Positions 36,043 through 45,319 of a stretch of DNA of 64,000 bases are shown one piece after another (the stretch's first letter is position 1; every line of letters starts with the position of its first letter). This DNA is from Cognataquiflexum rubidum (GTDB lineage: Bacteria; Bacteroidota; Bacteroidia; Cytophagales; Cyclobacteriaceae): the NCBI RefSeq assembly GCF_022538115.1, contig NZ_JAKZAL010000007.1:1-64000 (forward strand), read 5' to 3'. The position numbers and the translations under genes were made by a program. The notes below the pieces were generated by a model. That model was given only the letters and a program-made list of their open reading frames with translations, did not search any database and was not told the origin of the DNA.

Positions 36043-36726
36043 ATGAAGATTTTTATCAACGACAAACCTCTTGAGCTCTTTACGCCCGAGGAACTGCCGA
36101 AAGACAGAACTTTTGAAGTGGTCTATGACCATCCCGTAGACATTCCGGCGACCGGTGAATTTCATGATGATGTCCTGATCATCGAGCCTTCAAAGGATGT
36201 GATCATCAAATTACTCTATCTGCTAAGGACCCGAAAGCTTAAAAACCTTGACTCCGTAAGTATTGTATGCAAAGAAAAAACTGACCTTAAATCCTTTATT
36301 AAAAGTAGGTTTACTGTCATCAAAGCAGCCGGTGGCATTGTGGTCAAAGATGAAAAGGTACTTTTTATATATAGGTTGGGAAAATGGGATTTGCCTAAAG
36401 GGAAATTTGATAAGGGAGAATCCCCCGCCCAATGTGCATTAAGGGAAGTGGAGGAGGAGTGTGGTATCAAAGTCAAAATTGGACCAAAAATCACCAATAC
36501 CTGGCATACTTATACCCAAGACAGAAAAAGTATCCTCAAAAAGACATATTGGTATGTCATGGAAAGCACCAATGATGCCGGGATGAAGCCACAAAAGGAA
36601 GAAGGAATCGTGGATATCAGATGGATGGGACATCAGGAAGCCAAAACAGCCTTGGTTAATTCCTATCCTTCGATGCGGTATTTATACAAGCAATTTTTAA
36701 AAATTATTCCTAAAATTCATAATTGA
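36043..36726 (+). CDS. NUDIX hydrolase with extra N-terminal domain
   Basis: A 227-residue protein. The Nudix box lies in GKFDKGESPAQCALREVEEE followed by CGI, with all Glu residues of the G-x5-E-x7-REVxEExG pattern present. The first 100 residues are a separate small domain without a recognised motif. The substrate (a nucleoside diphosphate derivative) is not predictable. Its last 10 bp overlap convergently with coaD. Confidence 0.88.
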   Translation: MKIFINDKPLELFTPEELPKDRTFEVVYDHPVDIPATGEFHDDVLIIEPSKDVIIKLLYLLRTRKLKNLDSVSIVCKEKTDLKSFIKSRFTVIKAAGGIVVKDEKVLFIYRLGKWDLPKGKFDKGESPAQCALREVEEECGIKVKIGPKITNTWHTYTQDRKSILKKTYWYVMESTNDAGMKPQKEEGIVDIRWMGHQEAKTALVNSYPSMRYLYKQFLKIIPKIHN

Positions 36727-37172
36727 TACGGAAGGTATTCTGATACATCACCGTTGTACCGGTGCACTTCACGGATGATGGTCGAACTCACCGCCGCATA
36801 CTTGGATGAGGTAATCAGGAAAACCGTCTCCAAATCAGGATTAAGGTTACGGTTCATCTGACTGATGGTATTTTCGTATTCGAAATCAATGATATTCCTC
36901 AATCCTCTGACCAAAAAATTTGCCCCTTGTGTTTTTGCCAAAGAAGAGGTCAATTCATTATATACCAAAACTTTGACCCTGTCATCCCCAAGATAAAGGC
37001 TGCTGATTTTTTCAACCATCATTTCAATTTCGAAATACCGGTTTTTTTTTGCTGAATTATATCCAATAGCTACTATCACTTCATCAAAAAGTTTTAGACT
37101 TCGTAGTACGATGTCATGATGACCTTTGGTGAAAGGGTCAAAAGAACCCGGAAACAGCGCAATTTTTTTCAT
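36717..37172 (-). CDS. coaD: Phosphopantetheine adenylyltransferase
   Basis: This 151-residue nucleotidyltransferase performs the fourth step of coenzyme A synthesis. It opens ALFPGSFDPFTKGHHDIV, with the TKGHxDI nucleotide-binding motif, and the EVHRYNGDVSEYLP end is typical. It follows the DUF3822 gene by 11 bp on the same strand, a pairing often seen in Bacteroidota. Confidence 0.95.
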   Translation of the reverse strand: MKKIALFPGSFDPFTKGHHDIVLRSLKLFDEVIVAIGYNSAKKNRYFEIEMMVEKISSLYLGDDRVKVLVYNELTSSLAKTQGANFLVRGLRNIIDFEYENTISQMNRNLNPDLETVFLITSSKYAAVSSTIIREVHRYNGDVSEYLPYQL

Positions 37173-37183
37173 CTTGGTTATTT

Positions 37184-38017
37184 TTAGGGAAGTACCCAGA
37201 AGGATTCAAATATCTCGGGTTTTTGAAATACCTCAGTACCTTCTTGATATTGGATGTTCGAAAAAGGAATTGAAATTCTGAAATTTTTAAAATAAAGATT
37301 TCCCCATTCTTCTTCGATACGGTAAAAAGAGGTGTCACCAAATACCGAAATCCTACAAAACATCCTGTTGAAGTTAAGTTGATGGATCATACCTAGGGTA
37401 TATTTCAAAAAATCTTCTTTGTTTTCAATCTCAAACTTATTGAACAAAGTCAATTCTTGATTGGTAAATGCGATTAAATAGAAAAAGCCTTTTTGGATCA
37501 AAACCATGACCTCTTGATTCAGCAGATTGAATTTTTCTTTCAAGGCAAAAGAAAGAAAGGAGGAGCCACCATGGTGAAATGTAATATCAGATTTATCTTC
37601 TGACAATAATTCGGCGAGTTCTTTTCTGATACTGCCGACCAAATGCAGGTTGTTACTGGCTAATGTTGTGTCGAAAACATGCATGTTTTCTTTTGGTTTC
37701 TCTGCAAAAAACAGAAAAATCGGGGACAATGGACTTTCAAACAACATACCAGGAACCAATGAAAATGGGGAAGCATGGTTGAAAACCCGTATCGGGATAT
37801 CGAGTTTCAGAAGTTTTTCATCCTTAAGTTTGAAAGCCAACAATCTTGGGCTTTCATAGGATTGGCTGTGAATGGCTAAGATTTTCCCGTTTTGGTCTTT
37901 AGCATAATAAAAATAAAAACCATCAAATAAGAAAAGCGATAAATTTGACACCGCGTGGATGTCAAACTTATCGCATTGAATTTTTTGTAGGGTATTATTT
38001 TCTGTCTGGCTAGCCAA
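37184..38017 (-). CDS. DUF3822 family protein
   Basis: A 277-residue cytosolic protein. Its position immediately upstream of coaD and its pattern (SLFLFDGFYFYYAKD, FFAEKPKENMHVFDTTLASNN) fit DUF3822, a Bacteroidota-specific family predicted to adopt an actin-like ATPase fold. The function is not known. It starts 2 bp after the stop of the upstream membrane-protein gene. Confidence 0.8.
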   Translation of the reverse strand: MASQTENNTLQKIQCDKFDIHAVSNLSLFLFDGFYFYYAKDQNGKILAIHSQSYESPRLLAFKLKDEKLLKLDIPIRVFNHASPFSLVPGMLFESPLSPIFLFFAEKPKENMHVFDTTLASNNLHLVGSIRKELAELLSEDKSDITFHHGGSSFLSFALKEKFNLLNQEVMVLIQKGFFYLIAFTNQELTLFNKFEIENKEDFLKYTLGMIHQLNFNRMFCRISVFGDTSFYRIEEEWGNLYFKNFRISIPFSNIQYQEGTEVFQKPEIFESFWVLP

Positions 38018-38019
38018 AA

Positions 38020-38601
38020 TTACTCCCAGTTACCTGAAGTCGAAGAATCGGTTCTTGATCCAACTCTAAGAGCTTTCTCGTTGTTATTCGCCCTTCTTTT
38101 TGGATTCATTGGTTCCGGATCCCTGATTTCAAATACAGGAATCTCTCTTTGGGTTCTTTCGACTTTGTCAGCAAAAAACTCAAACTGCTTGCCACCGGAT
38201 CCTGGGACAATGTGCATGTTGTCAATATTAAAATTCGGATACTTCCTTTCGTTAAACAGGGAATCAATCACATTGACGGAACCGAGTGTATCGTATTGTA
38301 CCGAAATCTCTTCTTTGCCATATTCAAGAAGTTTGGTAGTCTCTGTTCTTTGAACCAACCAGATTTTTCCATCTTGGATAAATTTCTTTAAATCATTCCA
38401 ATTGCCGGCGTATACCCCGTTGGAAGCCAAATATGCACTTTGAGCATCTCTCAGCATTTGGAGTTTTTCAATAATCCTAGCTTCGGTTGCTATGATCAGT
38501 TTTTCTTGCTGCATTACATCGTCCACACTTTTGTAGAGGAAATACCCAAGGGCAAGTGCGAACATTAAGAAGACAATCGATAAAATTCTGGATAGTGTCA
38601 T
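38020..38601 (-). CDS. Single-pass membrane protein of unknown function
   Basis: The protein has 193 residues with one N-terminal transmembrane helix (about 5-22), a coiled-coil-like stretch (EKLIIATEARIIEKLQMLRDAQ) and a soluble remainder. The layout (helix, then QSAYLASNGVYAGNW) recalls pilin-like or type II secretion pseudopilin-like proteins, but no prepilin cleavage site is seen. It is the first gene of the DUF3822-coaD operon. Confidence 0.7.
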   Translation of the reverse strand: MTLSRILSIVFLMFALALGYFLYKSVDDVMQQEKLIIATEARIIEKLQMLRDAQSAYLASNGVYAGNWNDLKKFIQDGKIWLVQRTETTKLLEYGKEEISVQYDTLGSVNVIDSLFNERKYPNFNIDNMHIVPGSGGKQFEFFADKVERTQREIPVFEIRDPEPMNPKRRANNNEKALRVGSRTDSSTSGNWE

Positions 38602-38653
38602 TTTTTGGATTGATTAGAACTTTTAATTAGGTTGATGGTGTATAATCAAGATG

Positions 38654-39157
38654 CTATTTTATAGAATTATTTTCAAAATTAAAATAACCTTTCCATAATC
38701 TCGCATCATTCACGGATTTTATTCCCCAAAAAAGGCGGTGTTTCTCCTCATTTTTGATGGATGACAATATATCGATGTCGAGAAACTGTATTTCGGTGAT
38801 CAGCTGTTTGTCATCTGGCAATTCTGGATCCTGTCCCATGGTCATATTCCCTCCAATTTTCCTTACCTCAAAGTATAATTCAACAGCATGTAGAGGCGGA
38901 TTCAAATATTCATAATTGCAGAGGAATTTTTCTACCTCAATTTCTAATCCTGTCTCTTCCATGAACTCACGCTTGAGGTTTTCTGAACTTGAGCTTCCGT
39001 ATTTCATTCCCCCACCGGGTACATTCCAAAAGTATTTGCCGTTTCCCATGTTGTGCTTGATCATGAGGATTTTTTCATCCTGGATCAAAACCCCATTTAC
39101 TCTTGTCCTCAGCCTTCCTCCGAATTTCTCATGAAGTTCCTTTTCCGAAATTGTCAT
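38654..39157 (-). CDS. NUDIX hydrolase
   Basis: I chose the ATG at 39157 (167 residues) because AAGG lies 7-9 nt before it; another in-frame ATG at 39199 would overlap the divergent helicase gene. The Nudix box is GGGMKYGSSSSENLKREFME followed by ETGL, with the usual REx2EExG core. It starts back to back with the helicase gene, so the two share a very short promoter region. Confidence 0.87.
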   Translation of the reverse strand: MTISEKELHEKFGGRLRTRVNGVLIQDEKILMIKHNMGNGKYFWNVPGGGMKYGSSSSENLKREFMEETGLEIEVEKFLCNYEYLNPPLHAVELYFEVRKIGGNMTMGQDPELPDDKQLITEIQFLDIDILSSIKNEEKHRLFWGIKSVNDARLWKGYFNFENNSIK

Positions 39158-39178
39158 ATTAGCCTTAGCTTCGTCAAG

Positions 39179-40627
39179 ATGATTGGTAAAGATAGTCAAG
39201 ACAGCTTAAAGCCTTCCGCCTTATTGAAAAGAAATTTCCCTTTTGAACCTACTTCGGGTCAAATGGATTTTTTTTTGCACATGGATGGATTTTTAACCCA
39301 AAAATCAACGGGAAGCAAGGCTTTTTTGCTCAGGGGTTATGCCGGTACCGGCAAGACATCCCTTATATCTGCCTTGGTCAAAACCCTGCCCAAGGTTAAA
39401 TTCAAATCCCTTCTACTGGCACCGACAGGACGTGCAGCAAAAGTCATGGGCAATTATAGCAATAAAGCTGCTTTTACCATCCATAAAATCATTTATAAGC
39501 CAAAAGGGGAGGCTGGGGATTTGGGTCAGGGTTTCGTACTTCAAAAGAACTATTTCAAAGACACTTTATTCATAGTCGATGAAGCTTCGATGCTTTCTGA
39601 TGATACGACATCTGGTAGAAGTTTACTAAGGGACTTGATCCAGTTTGTATTCCAGGAATCGACCAACCAACTGATCTTGGTGGGTGATATGGCCCAATTG
39701 CCTCCTGTAGGGAGTTCATCCAGTCCGGGATTGGACAAGAACTACCTGATCCGGAATTTCAGACTGGAGGTAGATGGCGTAGAATTGAAGGAAGTGATGA
39801 GGCAGCAGTTGGCTTCAGGCATTTTGTACAATGCCACACAACTGAGACAAACACTTACCAAAGAAACCCCGACTGTGGAGATGGTGACTTCCGGGTTTCG
39901 GGACTTTTTTAGAATGACTGGGGAAAGACTGGAAGATGGGCTGCGCTATGCCTATGAAAAATATGGTATCGAAAATACCACAATCATCACAAGATCAAAT
40001 AAGTCCGCTGTCCAATACAACCAATACATAAGAAGAACAATCCACTTCTTTGAAGATGAGATCTCAGCCGGGGATATGCTGATGATTGTCAAAAACAATT
40101 ATGTATATATGGCCGAGTCAGAGAAAGTAAACTTTCTTGCAAACGGTGATTTTGCGGAAGTGGTCAAGATCAGGTCATTTGAAGAAATGTATGGTCTGAG
40201 ATTTGCAACCTTGGAACTCAGGCTGATCGACTATCCCGATGAACCTTATTTTGAAGCAAAAGTAATCTTGGATACACTCTACAGTCCTTTTCCGGCATTG
40301 AGTCCGGAACAATACAAGGATCTATACCGACAAGTATCGGAAGATTATGCCGATGTGGCAAACAAGACTGAAAGAATGGAATTGATAAAAAAAGATTCTT
40401 ATCTTTCGGCTTTGCAGGTCAAGTTTGCGTATGCATTGACGTGTCATAAAGCTCAGGGTGGACAATGGGACGCCGTATTTGTAGATCAGGGATACCTGAC
40501 TGACGAAATGGTAAACCAAGATTATATCCGATGGCTTTATACCGCAATGACCAGGGCAAAGAAAGAACTCTTTATGGTGAACTTTCATCCCAAATTTTAC
40601 CTTAAAGGAAATGATTTAGAAGTTTAA
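39179..40627 (+). CDS. RecD-like superfamily 1 DNA helicase
   Basis: The 482-residue ATPase has the Walker A motif GYAGTGKTSL, a DEASML Walker B, QLILVGDMAQLPPVG (motif III) and C-terminal VKFAYALTCHKAQGGQWD and YTAMTRAKKEL (UvrD_C_2 domain). It is the short RecD/Dda-like type common in Bacteroidota and probably acts in DNA repair or recombination. The start at 39179 was preferred over a longer frame that runs through the divergent NUDIX gene. Confidence 0.9.
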   Translation: MIGKDSQDSLKPSALLKRNFPFEPTSGQMDFFLHMDGFLTQKSTGSKAFLLRGYAGTGKTSLISALVKTLPKVKFKSLLLAPTGRAAKVMGNYSNKAAFTIHKIIYKPKGEAGDLGQGFVLQKNYFKDTLFIVDEASMLSDDTTSGRSLLRDLIQFVFQESTNQLILVGDMAQLPPVGSSSSPGLDKNYLIRNFRLEVDGVELKEVMRQQLASGILYNATQLRQTLTKETPTVEMVTSGFRDFFRMTGERLEDGLRYAYEKYGIENTTIITRSNKSAVQYNQYIRRTIHFFEDEISAGDMLMIVKNNYVYMAESEKVNFLANGDFAEVVKIRSFEEMYGLRFATLELRLIDYPDEPYFEAKVILDTLYSPFPALSPEQYKDLYRQVSEDYADVANKTERMELIKKDSYLSALQVKFAYALTCHKAQGGQWDAVFVDQGYLTDEMVNQDYIRWLYTAMTRAKKELFMVNFHPKFYLKGNDLEV

Positions 40628-40646
40628 CACCTAAATACAATTAAAA

Positions 40647-41036
40647 ATGAAAAAAACCCTTTTATTCGTGGTAGCTGTCCTGATGGCATTTACCGTTTAC
40701 TCGCAAGATCAAAAAGGACCGGTAATCGAGTTCCAAGTGAAAGAAAGAGACTTTGGCACCATTACCCAAGGTGAAAAAGTAGAACACGTCTTTACTTTCA
40801 AAAACACGGGTGATACACCGCTCAAAATCCAAAACGTGGCAGTCACTTGTGGTTGTACTGCTCCCAATTGGCCAAAAGATGCGATCGCTCCAGGTGCAAC
40901 AGGAGAGTTGAAAGTAGTGTATAACTCTGCAGGCAAAATGGGCACCCAAAACCCAATTATCAGGATTTATTCCAACGCCTCTGAGCCGATCGAAAAAGTA
41001 TCTTTGAAAGTAAATGTGGTGCCCAAAGGGCAGTAA
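40647..41036 (+). CDS. DUF1573 secreted protein
   Basis: A 129-residue protein with a signal peptide (MKKTLLFVVAVLMAFTVYSQ). The mature part is one DUF1573 domain: FGTITQGEKVEHVFTFKNTG, then VTCGCTAPNWP and an AGKMGTQNPIIRIYSN end. It is an immunoglobulin-like periplasmic domain of unknown function found many times per Bacteroidota genome. It is followed by a strong terminator. Confidence 0.92.
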   Translation: MKKTLLFVVAVLMAFTVYSQDQKGPVIEFQVKERDFGTITQGEKVEHVFTFKNTGDTPLKIQNVAVTCGCTAPNWPKDAIAPGATGELKVVYNSAGKMGTQNPIIRIYSNASEPIEKVSLKVNVVPKGQ

Positions 41037-41053
41037 AGAAAAAAATAAATAAT

Positions 41054-41090
41054 AAAGCCGATAGCATTCAGTGTTATCGGCTTTTTTTTT
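41054..41090 (+). terminator. Terminator after the DUF1573 gene
   Basis: AAGCCGATA (41055-41063) pairs with TATCGGCTT (41075-41083), followed by at least nine T residues. It ends the helicase-DUF1573 transcript just before the convergent lipoprotein gene. Confidence 0.9.
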
Positions 41091-41100
41091 ACATTTTTTT

Positions 41101-41802
41101 TTAATCCATCTTGAGCAATATCATCAACGGAGTGCCGTCAAGTGTGGCCAAATAAAGCCTGTTGTTTTCAATCTTGTATTTTTTGATTTCTTTCAAAGCC
41201 TGCGTCACTCCCCTTTCCAAAATCATTTCAGCTTGGGGACAGGCCATCATCGTACTCATCAGATTTCCAAATTCGATCTCTGTTTCTGTCAGTTTTGTGA
41301 TGGGTCCCCTTACCGTGTTACAACCCGAAAACCCAAAAATACCTCTTTCTGCAGCATTGAATTCGAAAATCAAGGGTTTGTCCATTCCAGTGGGATTTTT
41401 CATTTCACCAATACTTTCCAACCTCCAAATATCCGTTATCCGCAAGGTCAAGTCTGGTTTTTGAGAAATTACCTCAAGCAAACTGTATTTGAGGCTTGAA
41501 GCATCTGCAGGAACCGGGGGAGGGAGTTGAGTCACATTGACTTTGATGCGGTAAATGTTTCCGGGTTTGTAATCAAATCCTTCGATATTACTGAAAAAAT
41601 TCAACCATTTTCCTTCCTCGATTTCTGCACCTTCCTGGATCTGAAGGCAAGTCACCGGACCCACTCCCTGACAGGGAAGTTTGGTGCTGTTTATCCAAAA
41701 TACTTTTTCTTCCATATTCTGGTTTTCAGATAATTTAGTTGATTTGCAGGAATACATTGTAATAAGAAATATTCCAAAAGAGAAGATCAGAAGACGTTTC
41801 AT
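41101..41802 (-). CDS. DUF4377/META-domain lipoprotein
   Basis: The 233-residue protein has a lipobox (MYSC, Cys at 19). Residues about 30-120 resemble DUF4377 (WINSTKLPCQGVGPVTCLQIQ), and the rest is an HslJ-like META domain (GFSGCNTVRGPI, MSTMMACPQAEM). It is likely an outer-membrane or periplasmic protein; META proteins have been linked to stress tolerance, but the role here is unknown. Confidence 0.85.
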   Translation of the reverse strand: MKRLLIFSFGIFLITMYSCKSTKLSENQNMEEKVFWINSTKLPCQGVGPVTCLQIQEGAEIEEGKWLNFFSNIEGFDYKPGNIYRIKVNVTQLPPPVPADASSLKYSLLEVISQKPDLTLRITDIWRLESIGEMKNPTGMDKPLIFEFNAAERGIFGFSGCNTVRGPITKLTETEIEFGNLMSTMMACPQAEMILERGVTQALKEIKKYKIENNRLYLATLDGTPLMILLKMD

Positions 41803-41906
41803 TTTTATGCTATTTGGTTTGTTCTTGATCCAAGACGAAGGTTACCCCTCTTTTGATTGGAGATTTTACCCTTCAGAAAGTTAAAAAGTCCTAAATGCGA
41901 TTTTCC

Positions 41907-42608
41907 TTAGAAGGTCATATCAGTGAGAATCACATTTGCCAGTTTCTCTGCCCAGGATTTGTAAACCAATTCACTTGGATGGAGTTTGTCTTCGACGACC
42001 ATTTCGGGCAAAGCGCCGATTTTTCTGTATTCTTCCGTGATATCGATGTAATACACGCCCAATTCTTTGGAAATTCGTTCCTTGGCCATATTGTAAGCAT
42101 CAATTTCCTTGGCAACTTTTCCCCTGTCTGTACCCCTGTCAGTTGCAAAAGGAGTAACTCCCCAATCGGGAATGGAAATAACCACTACATGCTTTGGGTT
42201 TCCTTTGGCAAATCGAATTGCTTTGGTCAGCATTTTCCTGAATTCAGTCTCGTAATCAGAGACTGGTCGCCCCCTGTATTGGTTGTTGACTCCGATCAAA
42301 AGCGTGACCAAATCATAGGTTTTTCCTTGGATTCCTGCTGCCTCAATACCTTGGTCCAGTTCGTCGGTCGTCCACCCGGTTTTTGCTATGATAGTTGGTT
42401 TTTCAAAAATCATACCTTTTGATTTCAGGATTTCTACAGCTTGGTTTGGGTATCTTCCTGATTCTTCGACTCCCTCACCGATTGTATAGGAATCCCCCAA
42501 AGCCAGATAGGTGTATGTTTTTTCTTCCATTATGTCTGTTTTTTCTTTTTCTATGCAGCCTAGATAAAGGCCTGAAATCATCAAAATGATGAATACAACT
42601 GGTTTCAT
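41907..42608 (-). CDS. SGNH/GDSL-family hydrolase lipoprotein
   Basis: A 233-residue protein with a lipobox (LYLGC) and the SGNH blocks: GDSY (Ser nucleophile, block I), IGVNNQYRGR (block III Asn) and DKLHPSE (block V Asp/His). Such enzymes are esterases, lipases or acetyl-esterases. The start is set by the signal peptide MKPVVFIILMISGLYLGC. It lies 11 bp after the LD-carboxypeptidase gene, so both are probably co-transcribed. Confidence 0.88.
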   Translation of the reverse strand: MKPVVFIILMISGLYLGCIEKEKTDIMEEKTYTYLALGDSYTIGEGVEESGRYPNQAVEILKSKGMIFEKPTIIAKTGWTTDELDQGIEAAGIQGKTYDLVTLLIGVNNQYRGRPVSDYETEFRKMLTKAIRFAKGNPKHVVVISIPDWGVTPFATDRGTDRGKVAKEIDAYNMAKERISKELGVYYIDITEEYRKIGALPEMVVEDKLHPSELVYKSWAEKLANVILTDMTF

Positions 42609-42618
42609 GTTAAGATTA

Positions 42619-43659
42619 TTAAGATTTAAAAATACTTTCTGTCAAGGTAAAAGTCCCTTCATCAGCATCCATTTCTACATTTGCGCCGCAGGGAACAATA
42701 AACTGCTTCGCAACATGCCCGATCATCGCACCCCGGTAGGATGGGATATTCAGCGGAAGAATGTAATCATCCATGATATCATCCAAAGTCAAGGATCCAT
42801 AACCTCCACCGGGATTGCAATCCGTACATTGCCCAAAAATAAATCCTTTGATCTTGGCCAATGTCCCATTGAGTTTCAATGTGCTAAACATCCTGTCGAT
42901 CTTATATGGATCTTCTCCGATATCTTCCACAAAGAGGATTGCATCTTTGAAATCAGGATAATAAGGTGTCCCGGATAAGGAACTCAACACGGTCAGGTTT
43001 CCTCCCAAGATCTTTCCTGAAGCTTTTCCACCTATTAATGTCTGGATCCGGTTTTGCTTCACTATCAAATCATCTCCTTTGACTTGTTCATTCTGAAATA
43101 CAGGCAATGTTTTGTCAAAGAACAGTTTTTGAAATTGGCTTACATTGAAATTGTTCCAGCTACCCGTACCGTTAGGTCCGTGGAAAGTGATCAAACCTGT
43201 CTGTGAATGGATGGCACAGTGTAAAGCGGTAATATCCGAATAACCCAAAATGGGTTTTGGGTTCTTTTTGATCACGTTGTAATCGATCAGATCCAGGATT
43301 CTCGCAGCACCTGAACCTCCCCGAATGCATATTACGGCTTTGACTTCAGGATCGGCAAACATTCCGTTGAGATCATCTGCGCGCTCCTGATCTGAACCTG
43401 CAAGGTGGCCTCTCCGGTTTTTGAGGTTTTCACCCAGTTTGACCTGAAGGCCCAAAGTTTCCAAAGACTCTTTTGCAAATTCAAACTGAATACGCTCTGA
43501 GGTAGCGGCAGAAGGACTGACCAAACCAACCATATCACCTTTTTCAAAAGGATTAGGGAAAAGTCTCTTTTTTGGGTCTTCTGATTTGGGTAGGAATGAA
43601 ACAAGAGGTAAAGTACCGACACCAAGGAGGGCTGATTTTATAAAATCGCGTTTGTTCAT
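42619..43659 (-). CDS. LD-carboxypeptidase (peptidase S66)
   Basis: With the start at 43659 the protein has 346 residues and a signal sequence (MNKRDFIKSALLGVGTLPLV) that resembles a weak Tat-type leader. S66 family features are present: IRGGSGAARIL, the nucleophile Ser in GYSDITALH, the Glu in FVEDIGEDPYKIDRM, and the His in RGAMIGHV. Family enzymes remove the terminal D-Ala from murein tetrapeptides (LdcA) or protect against microcin C (MccF). A cell-wall role is more likely. Confidence 0.9.
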   Translation of the reverse strand: MNKRDFIKSALLGVGTLPLVSFLPKSEDPKKRLFPNPFEKGDMVGLVSPSAATSERIQFEFAKESLETLGLQVKLGENLKNRRGHLAGSDQERADDLNGMFADPEVKAVICIRGGSGAARILDLIDYNVIKKNPKPILGYSDITALHCAIHSQTGLITFHGPNGTGSWNNFNVSQFQKLFFDKTLPVFQNEQVKGDDLIVKQNRIQTLIGGKASGKILGGNLTVLSSLSGTPYYPDFKDAILFVEDIGEDPYKIDRMFSTLKLNGTLAKIKGFIFGQCTDCNPGGGYGSLTLDDIMDDYILPLNIPSYRGAMIGHVAKQFIVPCGANVEMDADEGTFTLTESIFKS

Positions 43660-43824
43660 AATTTTCGAGGTAATCATTTACTTAAATATTCTATTATTTT
43701 TAATCATTAGTGTGGTATATCAAAAAAACCAAAAATAATTTCACTTTGGACTATAAAACTTACAAAAAATTTAATATTTTACACAATTAAATAAGTAGAC
43801 CTTTAATGCAATTATATTTTTCAC

Positions 43825-44412
43825 TTGGATTTAAATGTAATGAGACATCCTGACCAATTATACATTTATGGACTACTTGCTAATGATAAAAACGTAATCG
43901 AAAAGATTTATCAAAATTTTTTTAGCAAAATAAAGGGGATGATAATTAAAAATAATGGTTCTTCAGATGATGCTTCGGATATTTTTCAAGAAGCATTGAT
44001 TACTATTTATAATAAAGCTAAAAAGACTGATTTCGAGTTAACTTGTCCATTTGAAGCGTTCCTTTGGCTGATCTGTAGGAAAAAGTGGATTAATGTTCTA
44101 AATAAAAATAAAAACTTTAGGGTAACAAATATTGACGAAGAGGGATATAACTTTAAAGAAGATAGTCTTCAATTAGCAGAAGAAACTATTTTACAAGAAG
44201 AAAGGTTGAAGCTATTATCAGATAAATTAGCCTTGCTTGGAGATGCTTGTCGTCAGTTGCTCGAATATAGTTGGCAAGGATTTTCAATGCAAGAAGTTGC
44301 AGATCATTTTGGCTATTCATTTGGTTATGCAAGGAAAAAAAAGTCTATATGTGTTGCAAAATTGATTTCTGAAATAAAACAGTCACCCGATTATAATATT
44401 CTTAAATGGTAA
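43825..44412 (+). CDS. RNA polymerase sigma-70 family (ECF-like) factor
   Basis: A 195-residue protein with sigma region 2 (about 18-95: DASDIFQEALITIYNKA, then FLWLICRKKWINVL) and region 4 (about 135-185: CRQLLEYSWQGFSMQEVADH, with the helix-turn-helix ending GYARKKKSIC). It is a group 4-type factor. A membrane protein follows after 4 bp, so the two form a likely sigma/anti-sigma pair. The DNA is visibly AT-richer than the genes before it. Confidence 0.88.
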   Translation: MDLNVMRHPDQLYIYGLLANDKNVIEKIYQNFFSKIKGMIIKNNGSSDDASDIFQEALITIYNKAKKTDFELTCPFEAFLWLICRKKWINVLNKNKNFRVTNIDEEGYNFKEDSLQLAEETILQEERLKLLSDKLALLGDACRQLLEYSWQGFSMQEVADHFGYSFGYARKKKSICVAKLISEIKQSPDYNILKW

Positions 44413-44416
44413 TTTC

Positions 44417-45214
44417 ATGGAAAGTAAATGGAAAGAAAGATTTGAAAGTAAATGTATAGAAGTATTTGAAGAATATTTAAATGATAAACTCAATGAACAA
44501 GAACGCCGCAATTTTGAGGCGGAACTTAAATTAGATAAGGATTTAGAAAATTCCTTTTTGATATATAAGGCTATAGAGCAGGATTTGGGAAATAACATAA
44601 AGAATAAGTCAAAAGAAAACGAATTAAGAAAAACGCTTGAATCACTTTCAAAGCAATATTCAGAAGCACCAATAAAAACCTCATTTAAAAAACAAAACAG
44701 GGTTATCAAGTTTATTGGTTTTGTTTCTGCCGTTGCAGCTTCTTTTCTTTTGATATTTTTTGTTTACGAGAATTTTTATTTGGATAAGTATGATTCTCAA
44801 AGAATTGCTCAGAATTATTTTCAGTCAGAATTAGGTCAGCTCGGACAAACGATGGGTAACGTTGAAGATTCTTTACAATTAGGCATTGTTTCATATAACC
44901 AGAAGGATTTTTTTCAAGCAATTATAATTTTCGAAAGCATACTTGAATCTGACCCGGATAACTCTGAAGCCATTAAAAACCTCGGATTGTCGTATTTAGG
45001 TTTGGAGGAATTCGATAAAGCTATCCAACAATTTCAAAGATTAAGCCAATTAGAGAATTTGTATGCTAACCCCGGATTGTTTTATCAGGCCTTAGCATTA
45101 CTTTTGAGAAATGAAATAAGGGATAATGATCAAGCCAAATTATTGCTAGAAATAGTAATTGATCAAAACCAGGAAGGAACTAAAAAAGCAAAGGAATGGC
45201 TTGAGAAATTGTAA
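44417..45214 (+). CDS. Membrane TPR protein, candidate anti-sigma factor
   Basis: The 265-residue protein has an N-terminal cytosolic part of about 90 residues rich in charged helices, one transmembrane helix (about 95-118, FIGFVSAVAASFLLIFFVY), and an outer C-terminal part with two or three TPR units (AIIIFESILESDPDNSEAIK, LGLEEFDKAIQQFQRL). This arrangement beside a sigma gene is that of a transmembrane anti-sigma factor with a sensory TPR domain. The role is inferred from position and topology. A terminator follows. Confidence 0.75.
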   Translation: MESKWKERFESKCIEVFEEYLNDKLNEQERRNFEAELKLDKDLENSFLIYKAIEQDLGNNIKNKSKENELRKTLESLSKQYSEAPIKTSFKKQNRVIKFIGFVSAVAASFLLIFFVYENFYLDKYDSQRIAQNYFQSELGQLGQTMGNVEDSLQLGIVSYNQKDFFQAIIIFESILESDPDNSEAIKNLGLSYLGLEEFDKAIQQFQRLSQLENLYANPGLFYQALALLLRNEIRDNDQAKLLLEIVIDQNQEGTKKAKEWLEKL

Positions 45215-45237
45215 GAAATTAATTTGGATAAATAATT

Positions 45238-45259
45238 AGCGGCATGGCCGCTTTTTTTG
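45238..45259 (+). terminator. Terminator between the sigma pair and the T6SS operon
   Basis: AGCGGC (45238-45243) and GCCGCT (45247-45252) form a six-base stem around an ATG loop, followed by seven T residues. It separates the sigma/TPR unit from the PKD-T6SS genes starting at 45320. Confidence 0.82.
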
Positions 45260-45319
45260 TTTTAAAGAGGGTAACATTTTTTGAAATCTCTGATATATGA
45301 GCAATAATCGAAAATTGCT

